Part shown: positions 9,309-18,342 of the stretch, piece by piece
Layout: every line of letters starts with the position of its first letter
Numbering within the stretch: position 1 is the first letter of the stretch
Assembly (NCBI GenBank): GCA_024684215.1
Contig: JAIKXH010000029.1
Span: 1 to 58,716, forward strand
Length of the DNA: 58,716 nt
Source: Lachnospiraceae bacterium
GTDB taxonomy: Bacteria > Bacillota > Clostridia > Lachnospirales > Lachnospiraceae
Direction of reading: 5' to 3'
Translations under genes and position numbers: made by a program
The notes under the pieces: model-generated
Databases searched by the model: none
Told to the model about the DNA's origin: nothing
The model's input: only the letters and a program-made list of their open reading frames with translations

Positions 9309-9906
9309 TTCTGAAGAAACAGATGTTAAGAAAACAAAGATATGGAATGTCCCCAATATTATGACCAGCGTCAGGATGGTCCTTATAATTCCTTTTGTAC
9401 TGGCACTTTTAGGTGCAAATGCCGGATGGTTCGGAGAGGAGAATTTCTTTGCCGCATGCATCGTGGCCGATGCCATATTTATTTTAGCCAGCCTGACCGA
9501 CCTTATGGACGGAAAAATAGCTAGAAAATATAATCTGGTAACCAATTTCGGAAAATTCATGGACCCTCTTGCCGATAAAGTTCTCGTAGGAGCAGGGCTT
9601 ATATGCCTTGTGGAGATGGGCAGAGTACCGGCCTGGATCGTTATCGTTATTATCGCCAGAGAGTTTATAATAAGCGGATTCAGGCTTGTTGCATCGGATG
9701 CCGGAATAGTAATTGCCGCAAGCTACTGGGGAAAATGGAAGACCACACTTCAGATGACACTTGTTATTATGGCAATACTTGATTTGAGCCCTTATATTCC
9801 TTTCTACAATATACTTACCACGATAGTAATGTATTTGGCGCTTATTTTGACGGTTATATCGCTTGTGGATTATGTATTCAAGAATCATAAAGTTCTTATG
9901 CAGTAA
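9301..9906 (+). CDS. pgsA: CDP-diacylglycerol-glycerol-3-phosphate 3-phosphatidyltransferase
   Basis: A membrane enzyme that makes phosphatidylglycerol phosphate, the committed step to anionic phospholipids. The CDP-alcohol phosphotransferase signature D-G-x2-A-R-x8-G-x3-D-x3-D is complete, reading DLMDGKIARKYN through FGKFMDPLADK. Four to five membrane helices are predicted and the length, 201 residues, is normal. ATG 9301 is preferred over the in-frame TTG at 9286, because GGAG at 9288-9291 sits at the right distance. It overlaps the end of rimO by 8 nt. Confidence 0.93.
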   Translation: MGNSEETDVKKTKIWNVPNIMTSVRMVLIIPFVLALLGANAGWFGEENFFAACIVADAIFILASLTDLMDGKIARKYNLVTNFGKFMDPLADKVLVGAGLICLVEMGRVPAWIVIVIIAREFIISGFRLVASDAGIVIAASYWGKWKTTLQMTLVIMAILDLSPYIPFYNILTTIVMYLALILTVISLVDYVFKNHKVLMQ

Positions 9907-9934
9907 ATAATAAAGACTATGTATCGGAGTAAAT

Positions 9935-10726
9935 ATGAAATTAGATAAGATCAGAGAAGAAAACAATGACGGCGGGGAGTCTTTATTTTCAAGAACGGTA
10001 AAAATCTGCGGACTCGGAGAAGAAAAGGTTAAGTCCATGATGGCTGATGTGGATGCGCCCAAAGAGGTGCTTATAAGTATCAGTTCGATTGTAGGGGAAG
10101 TCCACATTAAAGTAGCTGCAAAAGCTGAGGACAAAAAGGCCGCGAGAAAGCTGATAAAGCCTGTTGTGGGTGAATTAAAGGAAATATTCGGAAACTATAT
10201 ATATACCACAGACGAAAGCGTTACATTGGAGCAGGCGGTAGTGGATCTGCTCTTGGCAAACGAGCTTACCGTTTCGTGTGCGGAGTCATGTACAGGAGGA
10301 ATGCTCAGTGCCAGACTGATAAATGTGCCCGGAGTATCCGAGGTTTATAAGTCCGGCTACATTACATACTCCAATAAATCAAAGAGAAAGATTCTCGGAG
10401 TCAGACGCTCGACCATCGACAAATACGGTGTTATAAGCGCCGAGACCGCAAAGGACATGGCAAAGGGTCTCGCCGCTGTCACAAAGGCGGATATTTGTGT
10501 TAGCGTAACGGGTAATGCCGGACCGGATGCGGTAGAGGGTAAGCCTGTTGGACTTGTGTATATCGGATGCTGCATCAAGGGAAAGGTTGCGGTTACGGAA
10601 GCACACTTTACCGGTGAGAGGAATGAGATAAGACTTGCGGCTACCGCGGCAGGTCTTGCATATATGAGAACCAATATGCTTGAATACTACAGCAGAGTTA
10701 CCTTCGGAAACGGTGAAGAGGAGTAG
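9935..10726 (+). CDS. cinA: CinA C-terminal (nicotinamide-nucleotide amidase-type) protein, lacking the COG1058 domain
   Basis: A 263-residue CinA. Residues about 17-95 match the middle KH-like region of full-length CinA (SRTVKICGLGEEKV, then GNYIYTTDE). Residues 96-260 are the amidase domain with the signature CAESCTGGMLSARL, SGYITYSNKSK and VTGNAGPDA. The N-terminal MoaB-like COG1058 domain (about 160 residues, ADP-ribose pyrophosphatase in other CinAs) is absent. A start codon with its own leader of about 15 residues replaces it. Family knowledge: the C-terminal domain deamidates NMN in the pyridine nucleotide cycle. In many Firmicutes cinA sits between pgsA and recA, as here. Confidence 0.9.
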   Translation: MKLDKIREENNDGGESLFSRTVKICGLGEEKVKSMMADVDAPKEVLISISSIVGEVHIKVAAKAEDKKAARKLIKPVVGELKEIFGNYIYTTDESVTLEQAVVDLLLANELTVSCAESCTGGMLSARLINVPGVSEVYKSGYITYSNKSKRKILGVRRSTIDKYGVISAETAKDMAKGLAAVTKADICVSVTGNAGPDAVEGKPVGLVYIGCCIKGKVAVTEAHFTGERNEIRLAATAAGLAYMRTNMLEYYSRVTFGNGEEE

Positions 10727-10744
10727 TATAAAGGAAAATATTTA

Positions 10745-10774
10745 AAAAGGGCTTGCAATAGCGGGCCCTTTTGT
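10745..10774 (+). terminator. intrinsic terminator after cinA
   Basis: AAAAGGGCTTGC and GCGGGCCCTTTT form a 12-bp stem (two G-T pairs) with loop AATA. The T-run is short. It separates the rimO-pgsA-cinA unit from recA. Confidence 0.75.
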
Positions 10775-10915
10775 GTTAACTTCGTAAGGACGGAAAGCAT
10801 CGCAAATGCGGTGAACAATCGAATTAAATTCTCAAAATTCGTACACTCTTGTGTAAAAGTGACTTTTATTACCCTTAAAATTATTATAATTAAAAATGTA
10901 AAGAGTTCATGCAGT

Positions 10916-10934
10916 AAATTCATGTAATGAATTT
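10916..10934. promoter_or_regulatory. perfect AT-rich inverted repeat upstream of recA
   Basis: AAATTCAT (10916-10923) and ATGAATTT (10927-10934) are perfect inverted repeats with a 3-bp centre. They lie 13 bp upstream of the recA -35. It could be an operator or a weak hairpin. The rest of 10775-10915 shows only a small CATCGC/GCGGTG hairpin near 10799 and AT-rich sequence with no convincing gene. Confidence 0.3.
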
Positions 10935-10946
10935 TTGTAATTACTG

Positions 10947-10975
10947 TTGACAAAATCGAACGAATGTTTTATTCT
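10947..10975 (+). promoter_or_regulatory. recA promoter
   Basis: TTGACA (10947-10952), a 17-bp spacer and TATTCT (10970-10975) make a strong sigma-A promoter 44 nt before the recA start. A LexA box occupies the spacer. Confidence 0.85.
10957..10970. promoter_or_regulatory. LexA box 1 (within the recA promoter spacer)
   Basis: CGAACGAATGTTTT matches the Firmicute LexA/DinR consensus CGAACnnnnGTTCG with the right half-site imperfect (GTTT). It lies between -35 and -10, so bound LexA would block polymerase. Confidence 0.75.
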
Positions 10976-10987
10976 TTTTAAAGAAAA

Positions 10988-11001
10988 CGAACATCCGTTC
11001 T
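10988..11001. promoter_or_regulatory. LexA box 2 (downstream of the recA -10)
   Basis: CGAACATCCGTTCT contains a perfect GAAC-n4-GTTC core, the Firmicute LexA consensus. Its centre is 31 bp from that of box 1, about three helical turns, so two dimers could sit on the same face. lexA itself is not in the window. Confidence 0.88.
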
Positions 11002-11018
11002 CAAAAGGAGATCATATA

Positions 11019-12089
11019 ATGGAAAACGAAGAGAAGAAAAAAGCACTTGAAGCGGCCCTCAGCCAGATTGAAAAGCAGTACGGTAAGGGAACCGTTATGA
11101 GACTGGGTGATCCCAATGCACAGATGTCGGTTGAAACAATCCCTACAGGCTCTATCAGCCTTGATATCGCCCTTGGACTTGGCGGTATTCCAAAGGGAAG
11201 AATCGTTGAGATCTACGGTCCCGAGTCCAGTGGTAAGACTACAGTTACTCTTCATATGATAGCAGAGGTACAAAAGAGAGGCGGTATTGCCGGATTTATA
11301 GACGCCGAGCATGCGCTTGACCCTGTATATGCTAAAAATATTGGTGTTGATATAGACAATTTATATATTTCACAGCCCGACAACGGTGAGCAGGCACTTG
11401 AGATTGCCGAGACTATGGTTCGCTCAGGCGCTATCGATATCGTTGTTGTTGACTCCGTTGCCGCACTTGTTCCCAAGGCGGAGATTTACGGAGATATGGG
11501 GGATTCACATGTTGGACTTCAGGCCAGACTTATGAGCCAGGCGCTCAGAAAGCTTACCGCAGTTATCAGCAAGTCAAATTGTGTAGTAGTATTCATTAAC
11601 CAGCTTCGTGAAAAAGTCGGAGTTATGTTCGGCAATCCCGAAACCACTACCGGTGGACGTGCTCTTAAGTTTTACTCTTCCGTAAGACTTGATGTAAGAC
11701 GTATCGAATCCATCAAACAGGGCGGTGAAGTAATCGGAAATAGAACCAGAGTCAAAGTAGTAAAGAATAAGGTTGCACCTCCTTTCAAGGAAGCAGAGTT
11801 TGATATCATGTTTGGCGAGGGAATTTCAGTCGCCGGAGATATTTTGGACAAGGCTGCGGATGCCGATATAGTTGTGAAATCCGGTGCATGGTATGCTTAT
11901 AATGGAGAAAAAATCGGACAGGGTCGTGAAAACGCAAAACAGTATCTTAAGGATAATCCGACAGTATGTGCTGAGATTGAGGCTAAGGTACGCAGTCATT
12001 ACAGCTTAAATGATGATTTTTCAGCTGCAGCGGCTACGCCCGAAAAGCCTGCCGGAAAAAGTTCTAAAACTAAAGCAAGCGAGGAATAA
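11019..12089 (+). CDS. recA: recombinase RecA
   Basis: A 356-residue RecA: ATP-dependent strand exchange and the co-protease that triggers LexA self-cleavage. Walker A GPESSGKT lies at residues 67-74. Walker B ([11 protein letters not shown]), loop L1 and L2 with [14 protein letters not shown], and the C-terminal acidic tail are all present. The start is ATG 11019 behind AAAGGAG (11004-11010). A longer in-frame extension back to 10947 would be coded by the promoter and LexA boxes and is rejected. recX follows after 18 nt, the usual pairing. Confidence 0.98.
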   Translation: MENEEKKKALEAALSQIEKQYGKGTVMRLGDPNAQMSVETIPTGSISLDIALGLGGIPKGRIVEIYGPESSGKTTVTLHMIAEVQKRGGIAGFIDAEHALDPVYAKNIGVDIDNLYISQPDNGEQALEIAETMVRSGAIDIVVVDSVAALVPKAEIYGDMGDSHVGLQARLMSQALRKLTAVISKSNCVVVFINQLREKVGVMFGNPETTTGGRALKFYSSVRLDVRRIESIKQGGEVIGNRTRVKVVKNKVAPPFKEAEFDIMFGEGISVAGDILDKAADADIVVKSGAWYAYNGEKIGQGRENAKQYLKDNPTVCAEIEAKVRSHYSLNDDFSAAAATPEKPAGKSSKTKASEE

Positions 12090-12107
12090 CGTATTGGGAG
12101 GTATTAT

Positions 12108-12734
12108 ATGCTGGTGACGCAGATACTTCCTCTTGATAAGAAGCGAAGCCGCATATGGCTTGATGAGGAGTTCGCCTTTGTGCTATACAAGGGCGAACTT
12201 CGTCGCTTTAATATTAAAGAGGGTGAGGAACTTGGTTCGGAATCATACAACGAAATAATGAACGAAGTACTGCCAAAGCGTGCAAAACTCCGTGCCATGA
12301 ACCTATTAAAAAGCCACACATATACCTTTAAGCAACTTAGGGACAAGCTCAGCGAAGGTCTATATCCCGCCGAGATAACCGAATTGGCAATTGAATATGT
12401 TGCTTCATACGGTTACCTGGACGATGAGAGATTGGCAGAGGAATATATCAGAATTCATCTATCCGACAAAAGCAAAATGAGGATAAAGCAGGATCTTCTT
12501 AGGAAGGGTGTGCCGGCGGATGTTATTACAAAAGCTTTTGAGAATTGTGATGACGAGGGATTTGTTCCCGATGAAATATCACAAATAAAAAAACTTTTGG
12601 AGAAAAGAAAATTTGATCCAAACCAAAATAAAGATCCAAAGGAAAAAGCAAAACAATTTTCTTATCTTGTGTCTAAGGGATATAAAACGGATACAATAAG
12701 AAAAGTTTTAGGTTCCTATGATGACTATGAATAA
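12108..12734 (+). CDS. recX: regulatory protein RecX
   Basis: A 208-residue RecX, which binds and destabilises RecA filaments. It shows the helical RecX repeats (AMNLLKSHTYTFKQLRDKL, YGYLDDERLAEEYI, KGVPADVI, KGYKTDTIRKVL). An N-terminal extension of about 50 residues resembling a small beta domain is common in Firmicute RecX. GGGAGG at 12096-12101 precedes the ATG. It is in an operon with recA and hence under LexA control. Confidence 0.9.
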   Translation: MLVTQILPLDKKRSRIWLDEEFAFVLYKGELRRFNIKEGEELGSESYNEIMNEVLPKRAKLRAMNLLKSHTYTFKQLRDKLSEGLYPAEITELAIEYVASYGYLDDERLAEEYIRIHLSDKSKMRIKQDLLRKGVPADVITKAFENCDDEGFVPDEISQIKKLLEKRKFDPNQNKDPKEKAKQFSYLVSKGYKTDTIRKVLGSYDDYE

Positions 12735-12792
12735 TTGGCATTTTTAAGGGATTTATTGAGGAAACGGATAATATTACAAGAGTTATTTGGGG

Positions 12793-12821
12793 TTGACATT
12801 ATTCCCTCAAAACACTATTAT
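12793..12821 (+). promoter_or_regulatory. rny promoter
   Basis: TTGACA (12793-12798), 17 bp and TATTAT (12816-12821) form a good sigma-A promoter 46 nt before rny, so rny is transcribed independently of recA-recX. Confidence 0.75.
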
Positions 12822-12866
12822 AATATTTGTTGTACTATGAAAATTTCATAAGGAGGTGCTCCTGTA

Positions 12867-14435
12867 ATGCCTATGCCACCAAATTCAATGGCTGCATTCA
12901 TCGGTATCCTCGCTGGTGCTATTATAATTACCGCCGTTTTGGCTGTACTTATCACGTCCAACTACCTCAAAAAATCAGCTTCAAGAACAATAGGTTCTGC
13001 TGAGGACAAAGCCAGAGAGATAATTGATGAAGCATTAAAAACTGCGGAGTCTGAAAAGAGAGAGACAGCTCTTAAAGCGAAGGAAGAAGCCATTCGCATT
13101 AAGAATGAGACCGATCGCGAGGTTAAGGAACGTCGTGCGGAAGTGTCAAAGAGCGAACACAGAATCCAGCAGAAGGAAGAAGCTATTGATAAAAAGACTG
13201 ACGCGTTAGAGCGTCGTGAGCAGAGTCTCGCAGCGAGAGAAGAGAATCTTTCAAAGATGAAGGAAGAAATCTCTAAGCTTAACGAGCAAAGACTACAGGA
13301 ACTGGAAAGAATTTCCGGATTAACCTCTGAACAAGCAAAAGAGTACTTATTGAAAATTGTTGAAGATGAAGTAAGACATGACGAAGCCCTGATGATCAAG
13401 GAAATGGAGAACAGGGCAAAGGAAGAGGCGGACAAGAAAGCTAAAGAATATGTTGTAACCGCTATTCAGAGATGTGCTGCAGATCACGTTTCTGAGACAA
13501 CGATTTCCGTTGTTCAGCTTCCTAACGACGAGATGAAGGGACGTATTATTGGTAGAGAGGGTAGAAATATCCGTACACTTGAGACCTTAACCGGTGTAGA
13601 GCTTATTATTGACGATACTCCCGAAGCAGTTGTACTTTCCGCATTTGATCCTGTGCGCCGTGAGGTTGCTAGGATTGCCCTTGAAAAACTCATTGTGGAT
13701 GGTCGTATCCATCCCGCGAGAATCGAAGAGATGGTTGAAAAGGCTCAAAAGGAAGTCGATCAGACCATTAAGGAAGAAGGAGAAGCAGCAGTACTTGAAG
13801 TTGGAGTACATGGACTGCATCCTGAGCTCGTTAAGCTCCTTGGCCGTATGAAGTATCGTACAAGTTATGGCCAGAATGCTCTTAAACATTCCATCGAGGT
13901 AGCTCATCTTTCAGGACTTCTTGCATCAGAACTTGGTTTGGATGTCAGACTTGCTAAGCGTGCCGGACTATTGCATGATATCGGTAAAGCAGTGGACCAC
14001 GAGATGGAAGGTTCTCATGTTCAGCTTGGTGCTGATCTTTGCCGTAAGTATAAGGAAAATGCAGTTGTCATTAATGCTGTTGAATCGCATCACGGTGATG
14101 TAGAAGCTACTTCACTTATCGCATGCATCGTTCAGGCAGCGGATACAATTTCCGCAGCCAGACCGGGAGCTCGAAGAGAGACTCTCGAAATTTATACCAG
14201 CCGCTTAAAGCAGCTGGAAGATATTTCCAACAATTTCAAAGGGGTAGAAAAGTCTTTTGCTATTCAGGCAGGACGAGAAGTTCGAGTTATGGTTGTACCC
14301 GAGCAGATTTCAGATACCGATATGGTATTACTTGCGCGTGATATTTCAAAACAGATTGAGGCTGAAATGAAATATCCCGGACAGATCAAGGTCAATGTTA
14401 TCCGCGAAAGCCGCGTAACCGATTACGCAAAATAA
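12867..14435 (+). CDS. rny: ribonuclease Y
   Basis: A 522-residue RNase Y, the membrane-anchored endoribonuclease that starts bulk mRNA decay in Firmicutes. The order is: one N-terminal transmembrane helix (about 8-31), a long charged coiled coil (about 40-190), a KH domain ([15 protein letters not shown]), and an HD domain with [10 protein letters not shown]. The C-terminal region ends [13 protein letters not shown] strong AGGAGGTG at 12851-12858 precedes the start. It has its own promoter and terminator. Confidence 0.97.
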   Translation: MPMPPNSMAAFIGILAGAIIITAVLAVLITSNYLKKSASRTIGSAEDKAREIIDEALKTAESEKRETALKAKEEAIRIKNETDREVKERRAEVSKSEHRIQQKEEAIDKKTDALERREQSLAAREENLSKMKEEISKLNEQRLQELERISGLTSEQAKEYLLKIVEDEVRHDEALMIKEMENRAKEEADKKAKEYVVTAIQRCAADHVSETTISVVQLPNDEMKGRIIGREGRNIRTLETLTGVELIIDDTPEAVVLSAFDPVRREVARIALEKLIVDGRIHPARIEEMVEKAQKEVDQTIKEEGEAAVLEVGVHGLHPELVKLLGRMKYRTSYGQNALKHSIEVAHLSGLLASELGLDVRLAKRAGLLHDIGKAVDHEMEGSHVQLGADLCRKYKENAVVINAVESHHGDVEATSLIACIVQAADTISAARPGARRETLEIYTSRLKQLEDISNNFKGVEKSFAIQAGREVRVMVVPEQISDTDMVLLARDISKQIEAEMKYPGQIKVNVIRESRVTDYAK

Positions 14436-14477
14436 TCATAATTCCGGTTCTAATTAAACATTACTAAAAGCAAAATT

Positions 14478-14511
14478 AATGCCATTACCGCAAGGTGATG
14501 GCATTTTTTTG
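14478..14511 (+). terminator. intrinsic terminator after rny
   Basis: AATGCCATTACC and GGTGATGGCATT form a 12-bp stem (one T-G pair) with loop GCAA, followed by seven T. Confidence 0.92.
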
Positions 14512-14544
14512 TATTACATTTTCTTTTTTGTACAATATTACCTA

Positions 14545-14574
14545 TTGAACAAAGGCGGATATCTGTTGTAGAAT
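14545..14574 (+). promoter_or_regulatory. promoter of the aminotransferase gene
   Basis: TTGAAC (14545-14550), 18 bp and TAGAAT (14569-14574) lie 63 nt before the start codon and just after the rny terminator. Confidence 0.6.
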
Positions 14575-14636
14575 AGTCAAGATGTATATTTGTATGATTG
14601 TATACAATTACAAAACAAAGTGATTGGAGATTTGCA

Positions 14637-15929
14637 ATGAAAGCTTACAAGGAAATGACTCGTGAAGAACTGCTTGTACTTAAGGCAGAACTCGAAAAAG
14701 CCTATGAAGATGCCAAGGGAAAGGGACTTAAGCTTGATATGTCGAGAGGAAAACCCAGCCCTGCACAGCTTGATCTTTCCAAGGGATTCTTGGATGTTAT
14801 TTCTTCAGAAGATTCTTTAAAAGCACAGGACGGAACCGACACCAGAAACTATGGTGTGCTTGACGGTATATTTGAAGCTAAAAAGCTTATGGCTGATATT
14901 ATGGATGTAAAACCCGAGCAGGTCATTATATGCGGAAATGCAAGTCTTAACATAATGTATGATACAGTAGCACGTTCATTTACACATGGCGTTAACGGGG
15001 GCACACCCTGGTGTAAATTGGACAAGATCAAATTTCTTTGCCCCGCACCCGGATATGACAGACATTTTCGTATCACCGAGTTTTTCGGAGTAGAAATGAT
15101 AACCATCCCTATGTCACCGGAAGGACCTGATATGGATATGGTGGAGAAGTATGTAAATAATGATGAGAGCGTTAAGGGAATCTGGTGCGTACCTAAGTAT
15201 TCCAATCCTCAGGGATACAGCTACAGTGATGAGACTGTAAAGAGATTTGCCGCATTAAAGCCTGCTGCAAAGGATTTCAGAATATTCTGGGATAACGCAT
15301 ATGCTATACACCATCTTTATGCAGAGGAGAAAAGACAGGACAAAATCCTTAATATTCTCGACGAGTGTGCTAAAAACGGTAACCCCGATATGGTATACGA
15401 GTTTGCATCAACATCAAAGGTTACTTATGCCGGCGGTGGAATTTCCGCTGTTGCGACCTCGGAAGCAAACCTTGCATGGATCAAAAAGTCTATGACTGTG
15501 CAAACCATTGGTTACGACAAAGTAAATCAATTAAGACATGTAAAATTCTTTAAGGATTTTGAGGGCGTAAAGGCTCATATGATGAAGCATGCGGATTCAA
15601 TGAGACCTAAATTCCTTGCAGTTTTAAATGTACTTGAAAAGGAACTTGGCGGTCTGGGAATCGGCTCTTGGACCAATCCCAACGGAGGATATTTTATATC
15701 TTTTGATGCACTCCCCGGATGTGCAAAAGCAATCGTAGCAAAATGTAAAGAGGCAGGAGTTGTGCTTACCGGAGCGGGGGCTACTTTCCCTTACGGAATT
15801 GATCCAAACGACAGCAATATCCGTATTGCACCGTCGTTCCCATCACCGGAGGAAATGGCACAGGCAACTGATTTATTTGTACTTTGTGTAAAATTGGTAA
15901 GTGTTGATAAAATACTTGAAAACAATTAG
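14637..15929 (+). CDS. PLP-dependent aminotransferase (aspartate aminotransferase Ic-like)
   Basis: A 430-residue fold-type I aminotransferase of the group with the Asp_aminotransf (PF12897) domain, sometimes called subgroup Ic. The PLP Lys is K261 in S-T-S-K, with D219-N220-A-Y contacting the pyridine ring and an N-I-R-I-A-P-S-F-P block for the substrate carboxylate. The start is ATG 14637 behind GGAGA (14626-14630); an upstream in-frame extension to 14598 overlaps the leader. The likely reaction is aspartate/2-oxoglutarate transamination, but the donor is not proven by sequence. It is flanked by a terminator on each side. Confidence 0.88.
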   Translation: MKAYKEMTREELLVLKAELEKAYEDAKGKGLKLDMSRGKPSPAQLDLSKGFLDVISSEDSLKAQDGTDTRNYGVLDGIFEAKKLMADIMDVKPEQVIICGNASLNIMYDTVARSFTHGVNGGTPWCKLDKIKFLCPAPGYDRHFRITEFFGVEMITIPMSPEGPDMDMVEKYVNNDESVKGIWCVPKYSNPQGYSYSDETVKRFAALKPAAKDFRIFWDNAYAIHHLYAEEKRQDKILNILDECAKNGNPDMVYEFASTSKVTYAGGGISAVATSEANLAWIKKSMTVQTIGYDKVNQLRHVKFFKDFEGVKAHMMKHADSMRPKFLAVLNVLEKELGGLGIGSWTNPNGGYFISFDALPGCAKAIVAKCKEAGVVLTGAGATFPYGIDPNDSNIRIAPSFPSPEEMAQATDLFVLCVKLVSVDKILENN

Positions 15930-15933
15930 AATT

Positions 15934-15966
15934 AAAGCGGTTCCTTTTATAGGGACCGCTTTTTTG
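15934..15966 (+). terminator. terminator whose T-run abuts the NUDIX ribosome site
   Basis: AAAGCGGTTCC pairs with GGGACCGCTTT, followed by TTT and immediately GGAGG (15966-15970), the ribosome site of the next gene. Termination here would set expression of the NUDIX gene by read-through. Confidence 0.8.
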
Positions 15967-15978
15967 GAGGAAATAATT

Positions 15979-16518
15979 ATGGATGAAATAAAGAGAATAA
16001 AAAGAGAACTCGTCGCTAAGGGTGCAATAATTGACTATTATCAGGACACAATGCAAATACCCAATGGCAATATTGCAAAGTGGGACCTCATCGATCACAA
16101 AGGTGCAGCAGCTGTTGTTGCCGTCAGAGACGACGGAAAGCTTATAATGGTTAAACAGTACAGAAATGCATTGGACAGAGATACGCTGGAAATACCCGCA
16201 GGCGGATTAAACGGACGCGGAGAACCCACAAAAGATGCAGCAATTAGAGAGCTTAGAGAAGAAACCGGATATGTAGCGGAAAATGTAGAATTTTTAACCT
16301 CTATTTACACCACAGTAGCGTTCTGTAATGAGAAAATAGATATATACCTTGCAACCGGATTAAAAAAACAGGTGGAACAGGATTTGGATGAAGATGAATA
16401 TGTGAACATTTGCACATATGATTTAGATGAACTTGTTAAGATGGTTTATGAAAATAAAATTCAAGATTCCAAAACAATATGCGGAATTATGATGTATGCA
16501 TACAAAAATCGTCAGTAA
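15979..16518 (+). CDS. NUDIX hydrolase, ADP-ribose pyrophosphatase-like
   Basis: A 179-residue NUDIX protein. The Nudix box G-x5-E-x7-R-E-x2-E-E-x-G is complete at about residues 76-98, with E91, E94 and E95 in the metal-binding core. The family signature for ADP-ribose pyrophosphatases (a beta-strand domain followed by Q-Y-R-N-A-L and the I-P-A-G-G loop) is present. It probably hydrolyses ADP-ribose to AMP and ribose 5-phosphate. The start is ATG 15979 behind GGAGG at 15966-15970. No promoter is evident other than read-through from the aminotransferase. Confidence 0.88.
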   Translation: MDEIKRIKRELVAKGAIIDYYQDTMQIPNGNIAKWDLIDHKGAAAVVAVRDDGKLIMVKQYRNALDRDTLEIPAGGLNGRGEPTKDAAIRELREETGYVAENVEFLTSIYTTVAFCNEKIDIYLATGLKKQVEQDLDEDEYVNICTYDLDELVKMVYENKIQDSKTICGIMMYAYKNRQ

Positions 16519-16679
16519 AAGGCTGGAACAATTGAAAATATTTTTGCAATAATTTTGTAATAAATAATTTTTTTTAAGGTAAATTTATTGCCTGCAAACA
16601 TTTGTTTCAACAATATGTTGGGTTACATAAATTTTCGAAAACCACTATCTTGTATAGATAGAAAAATCGTAGAAATTTC

Positions 16680-16703
16680 GGCAATTTTATAGTAAAAATT
16701 GCC
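16680..16703. other. perfect stem-loop upstream of xerD
   Basis: GGCAATTTT (16680-16688) pairs with AAAATTGCC (16695-16703). There is no T-run beyond it, so it is not a clear terminator on either strand. It sits directly before the xerD -35. The rest of the 306-bp gap 16519-16824 is AT-rich and shows no gene. Confidence 0.45.
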
Positions 16704-16706
16704 ACC

Positions 16707-16735
16707 TTGCTTTTATAAAAAGTCATATTTATAAT
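16707..16735 (+). promoter_or_regulatory. xerD promoter
   Basis: TTGCTT (16707-16712), 17 bp, and a perfect TATAAT (16730-16735), leaving a leader of about 85 nt before xerD. Confidence 0.65.
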
Positions 16736-16824
16736 AGGCTTTGCCGCCTTAAAAATTCTTCTTAGGGGTGAGAGGTATTTATTACAAACAAGGATTACTA
16801 TGGTGGCAAAGGAGTAGAGATGTG

Positions 16825-17697
16825 ATGAACGACGAACTGGACTCATTTTTAAGCTATTTGGAAGATGAAAAGAGAATGTCCGAGAATACTCGCTTATCAT
16901 ACAAGCGCGATCTGGTTAAACTTCAGCAGTATTGCAATGGATTGGCAATTCACGATGCAAGACAGATATCTGCAGCCAATCTCAAATCATATATTGTCTA
17001 TTTGGAGGCGGGCAGTTTTAAGGCTGCAACTATCTCAAGAAATGTTGCATCCATTCATGCCTTTTTCCATTATCTTTACAATGAGCACATTGTAGATACT
17101 GATGTTTCTGAATGTCTTCAGGCACCTAAAATTGAAAAGCATGTTCCGGAAATCATGACTGAAGAGGAGGTTAAAAAGCTTCTTAATCAGCCTAAGACTG
17201 TTGACCCTAAAGGGGTCAGAGACAAAGCTATGCTTGAGCTTTTATACGCTACGGGCATCAGGGTATCCGAACTTATCGGGCTTAAGGTAGAGGATGTGGA
17301 TCTTGGAAAGGATCTTCTTACTTGCAAAGGCAGAATTATACCTTTTGGAATCAATGCCAGAAATGCACTGGTTAATTATCTTTCAGAGAGCAGAGATATG
17401 CTTTTAAAGGGCAACAAGAGCGATATATTATTCCCCAGCTGTCTTGGTGACCCTATGAGCCGTCAGGGCTTCTGGAAGCTTATTAAAGCATATGGAAAGA
17501 AGGCAGGCATAGAGATGGAGATCACACCTCATACACTGCGTCATTCATTTGCGGCACACATGATGGCCGGAGGAGCCGATGTGCACAGCGTATCGGAAAT
17601 GCTTGGCCACTCCGATGTATATACTACACAGGTCTATGCATCACTTGGCAGCAATAATCTTAGAAAAGTTTATAGCGGGGCACATCCCAGAGGATAA
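16825..17697 (+). CDS. xerD: site-specific tyrosine recombinase XerD
   Basis: A 290-residue Xer recombinase that resolves chromosome dimers at dif. The N-terminal SAM-like domain covers residues 1-85. The catalytic set is complete: R146 (ATGIRVSEL), K168, H236-x2-R239, H262 and nucleophile Y271. Start ATG 16825 is chosen because AAAGGAG (16808-16814) sits 10 nt upstream; an in-frame extension to 16768 has poor similarity. XerD rather than XerC is chosen from overall resemblance and its partner cannot be seen here. A MarR-type gene follows after 75 nt. Confidence 0.88.
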   Translation: MNDELDSFLSYLEDEKRMSENTRLSYKRDLVKLQQYCNGLAIHDARQISAANLKSYIVYLEAGSFKAATISRNVASIHAFFHYLYNEHIVDTDVSECLQAPKIEKHVPEIMTEEEVKKLLNQPKTVDPKGVRDKAMLELLYATGIRVSELIGLKVEDVDLGKDLLTCKGRIIPFGINARNALVNYLSESRDMLLKGNKSDILFPSCLGDPMSRQGFWKLIKAYGKKAGIEMEITPHTLRHSFAAHMMAGGADVHSVSEMLGHSDVYTTQVYASLGSNNLRKVYSGAHPRG

Positions 17698-17772
17698 AAC
17701 TGTAAGGGAACAACTTACCACTATACTTTTAATAAACTTAACATCCCAAAACAAGCGAAAGAGAGGGCAAAC

Positions 17773-18264
17773 ATGTCAGAACATGATGTTACAAAAGAAG
17801 ACCTCATTAAACTTGCGAATCAGATGCTACAGGTTAGATCGACAATCGATTCAGATCATTTGAAAAAGATTTTTTCAAAAATATCTATTATTGATTACAC
17901 GGCCTTGAAGAAGGTGTATGGCAACACTACGGAAGAGCATATTTCCGAGCCTATATATCTTACTCAGCTTGCAGAGCAGTTTAATATGACAATCAGTCAG
18001 GTCTCAAATCAAGTAAAGAGACTGCAAACCAAAGGTTATATTTACTGGGAGCATGACGAAAACGGAACTTATATCAGATTATCCGAGACCGGACATCGTC
18101 TTATGCAGGAACAACAGGAAATATTAAACGATTATTTTTATAATGTTGTAAAGCGCATAGGATACATAAGATTCATTCAGCTTTTGGATAATATTAAAAA
18201 GCTTGAAGAGATTATGGATGAAGAGGCGTGCAAGATGATCGGTATACCCAAGGGGTCAAATTAG
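17773..18264 (+). CDS. MarR-like winged-helix transcriptional regulator
   Basis: A 163-residue protein with a winged-helix core at about 55-105: ISEPIYLTQLAEQFNMTISQ, then Q-V-K-R-L-Q-T-K-G-Y-I and a wing EHDENGTYIRLSETGH. Flanking helices would form the dimer interface, as in MarR proteins. No ligand or target can be assigned. GAGAGG (17761-17766) precedes the ATG. It may be co-transcribed with xerD and ends before a strong bidirectional terminator. Confidence 0.75.
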   Translation: MSEHDVTKEDLIKLANQMLQVRSTIDSDHLKKIFSKISIIDYTALKKVYGNTTEEHISEPIYLTQLAEQFNMTISQVSNQVKRLQTKGYIYWEHDENGTYIRLSETGHRLMQEQQEILNDYFYNVVKRIGYIRFIQLLDNIKKLEEIMDEEACKMIGIPKGSN

Positions 18265-18342
18265 GAATATCAGGATAGAAATATCACAATAACTGATTAG
18301 AAATTACAAAATAGAAATATCAAAAAAATTAAATAGCATAAT

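Noticed and set aside
10775-10915. Small RNA or riboswitch upstream of recA
   Set aside because: Only one 6-bp hairpin (CATCGC/GCGGTG) and AT-rich sequence; no recognised class.
12962-13435. 157-residue minus-strand frame inside rny
   Set aside because: Antisense of the coiled-coil region, Ser/Phe/Leu-rich; a shadow.
16680-16703. Terminator upstream of xerD
   Set aside because: A perfect stem but no T-run on either strand.
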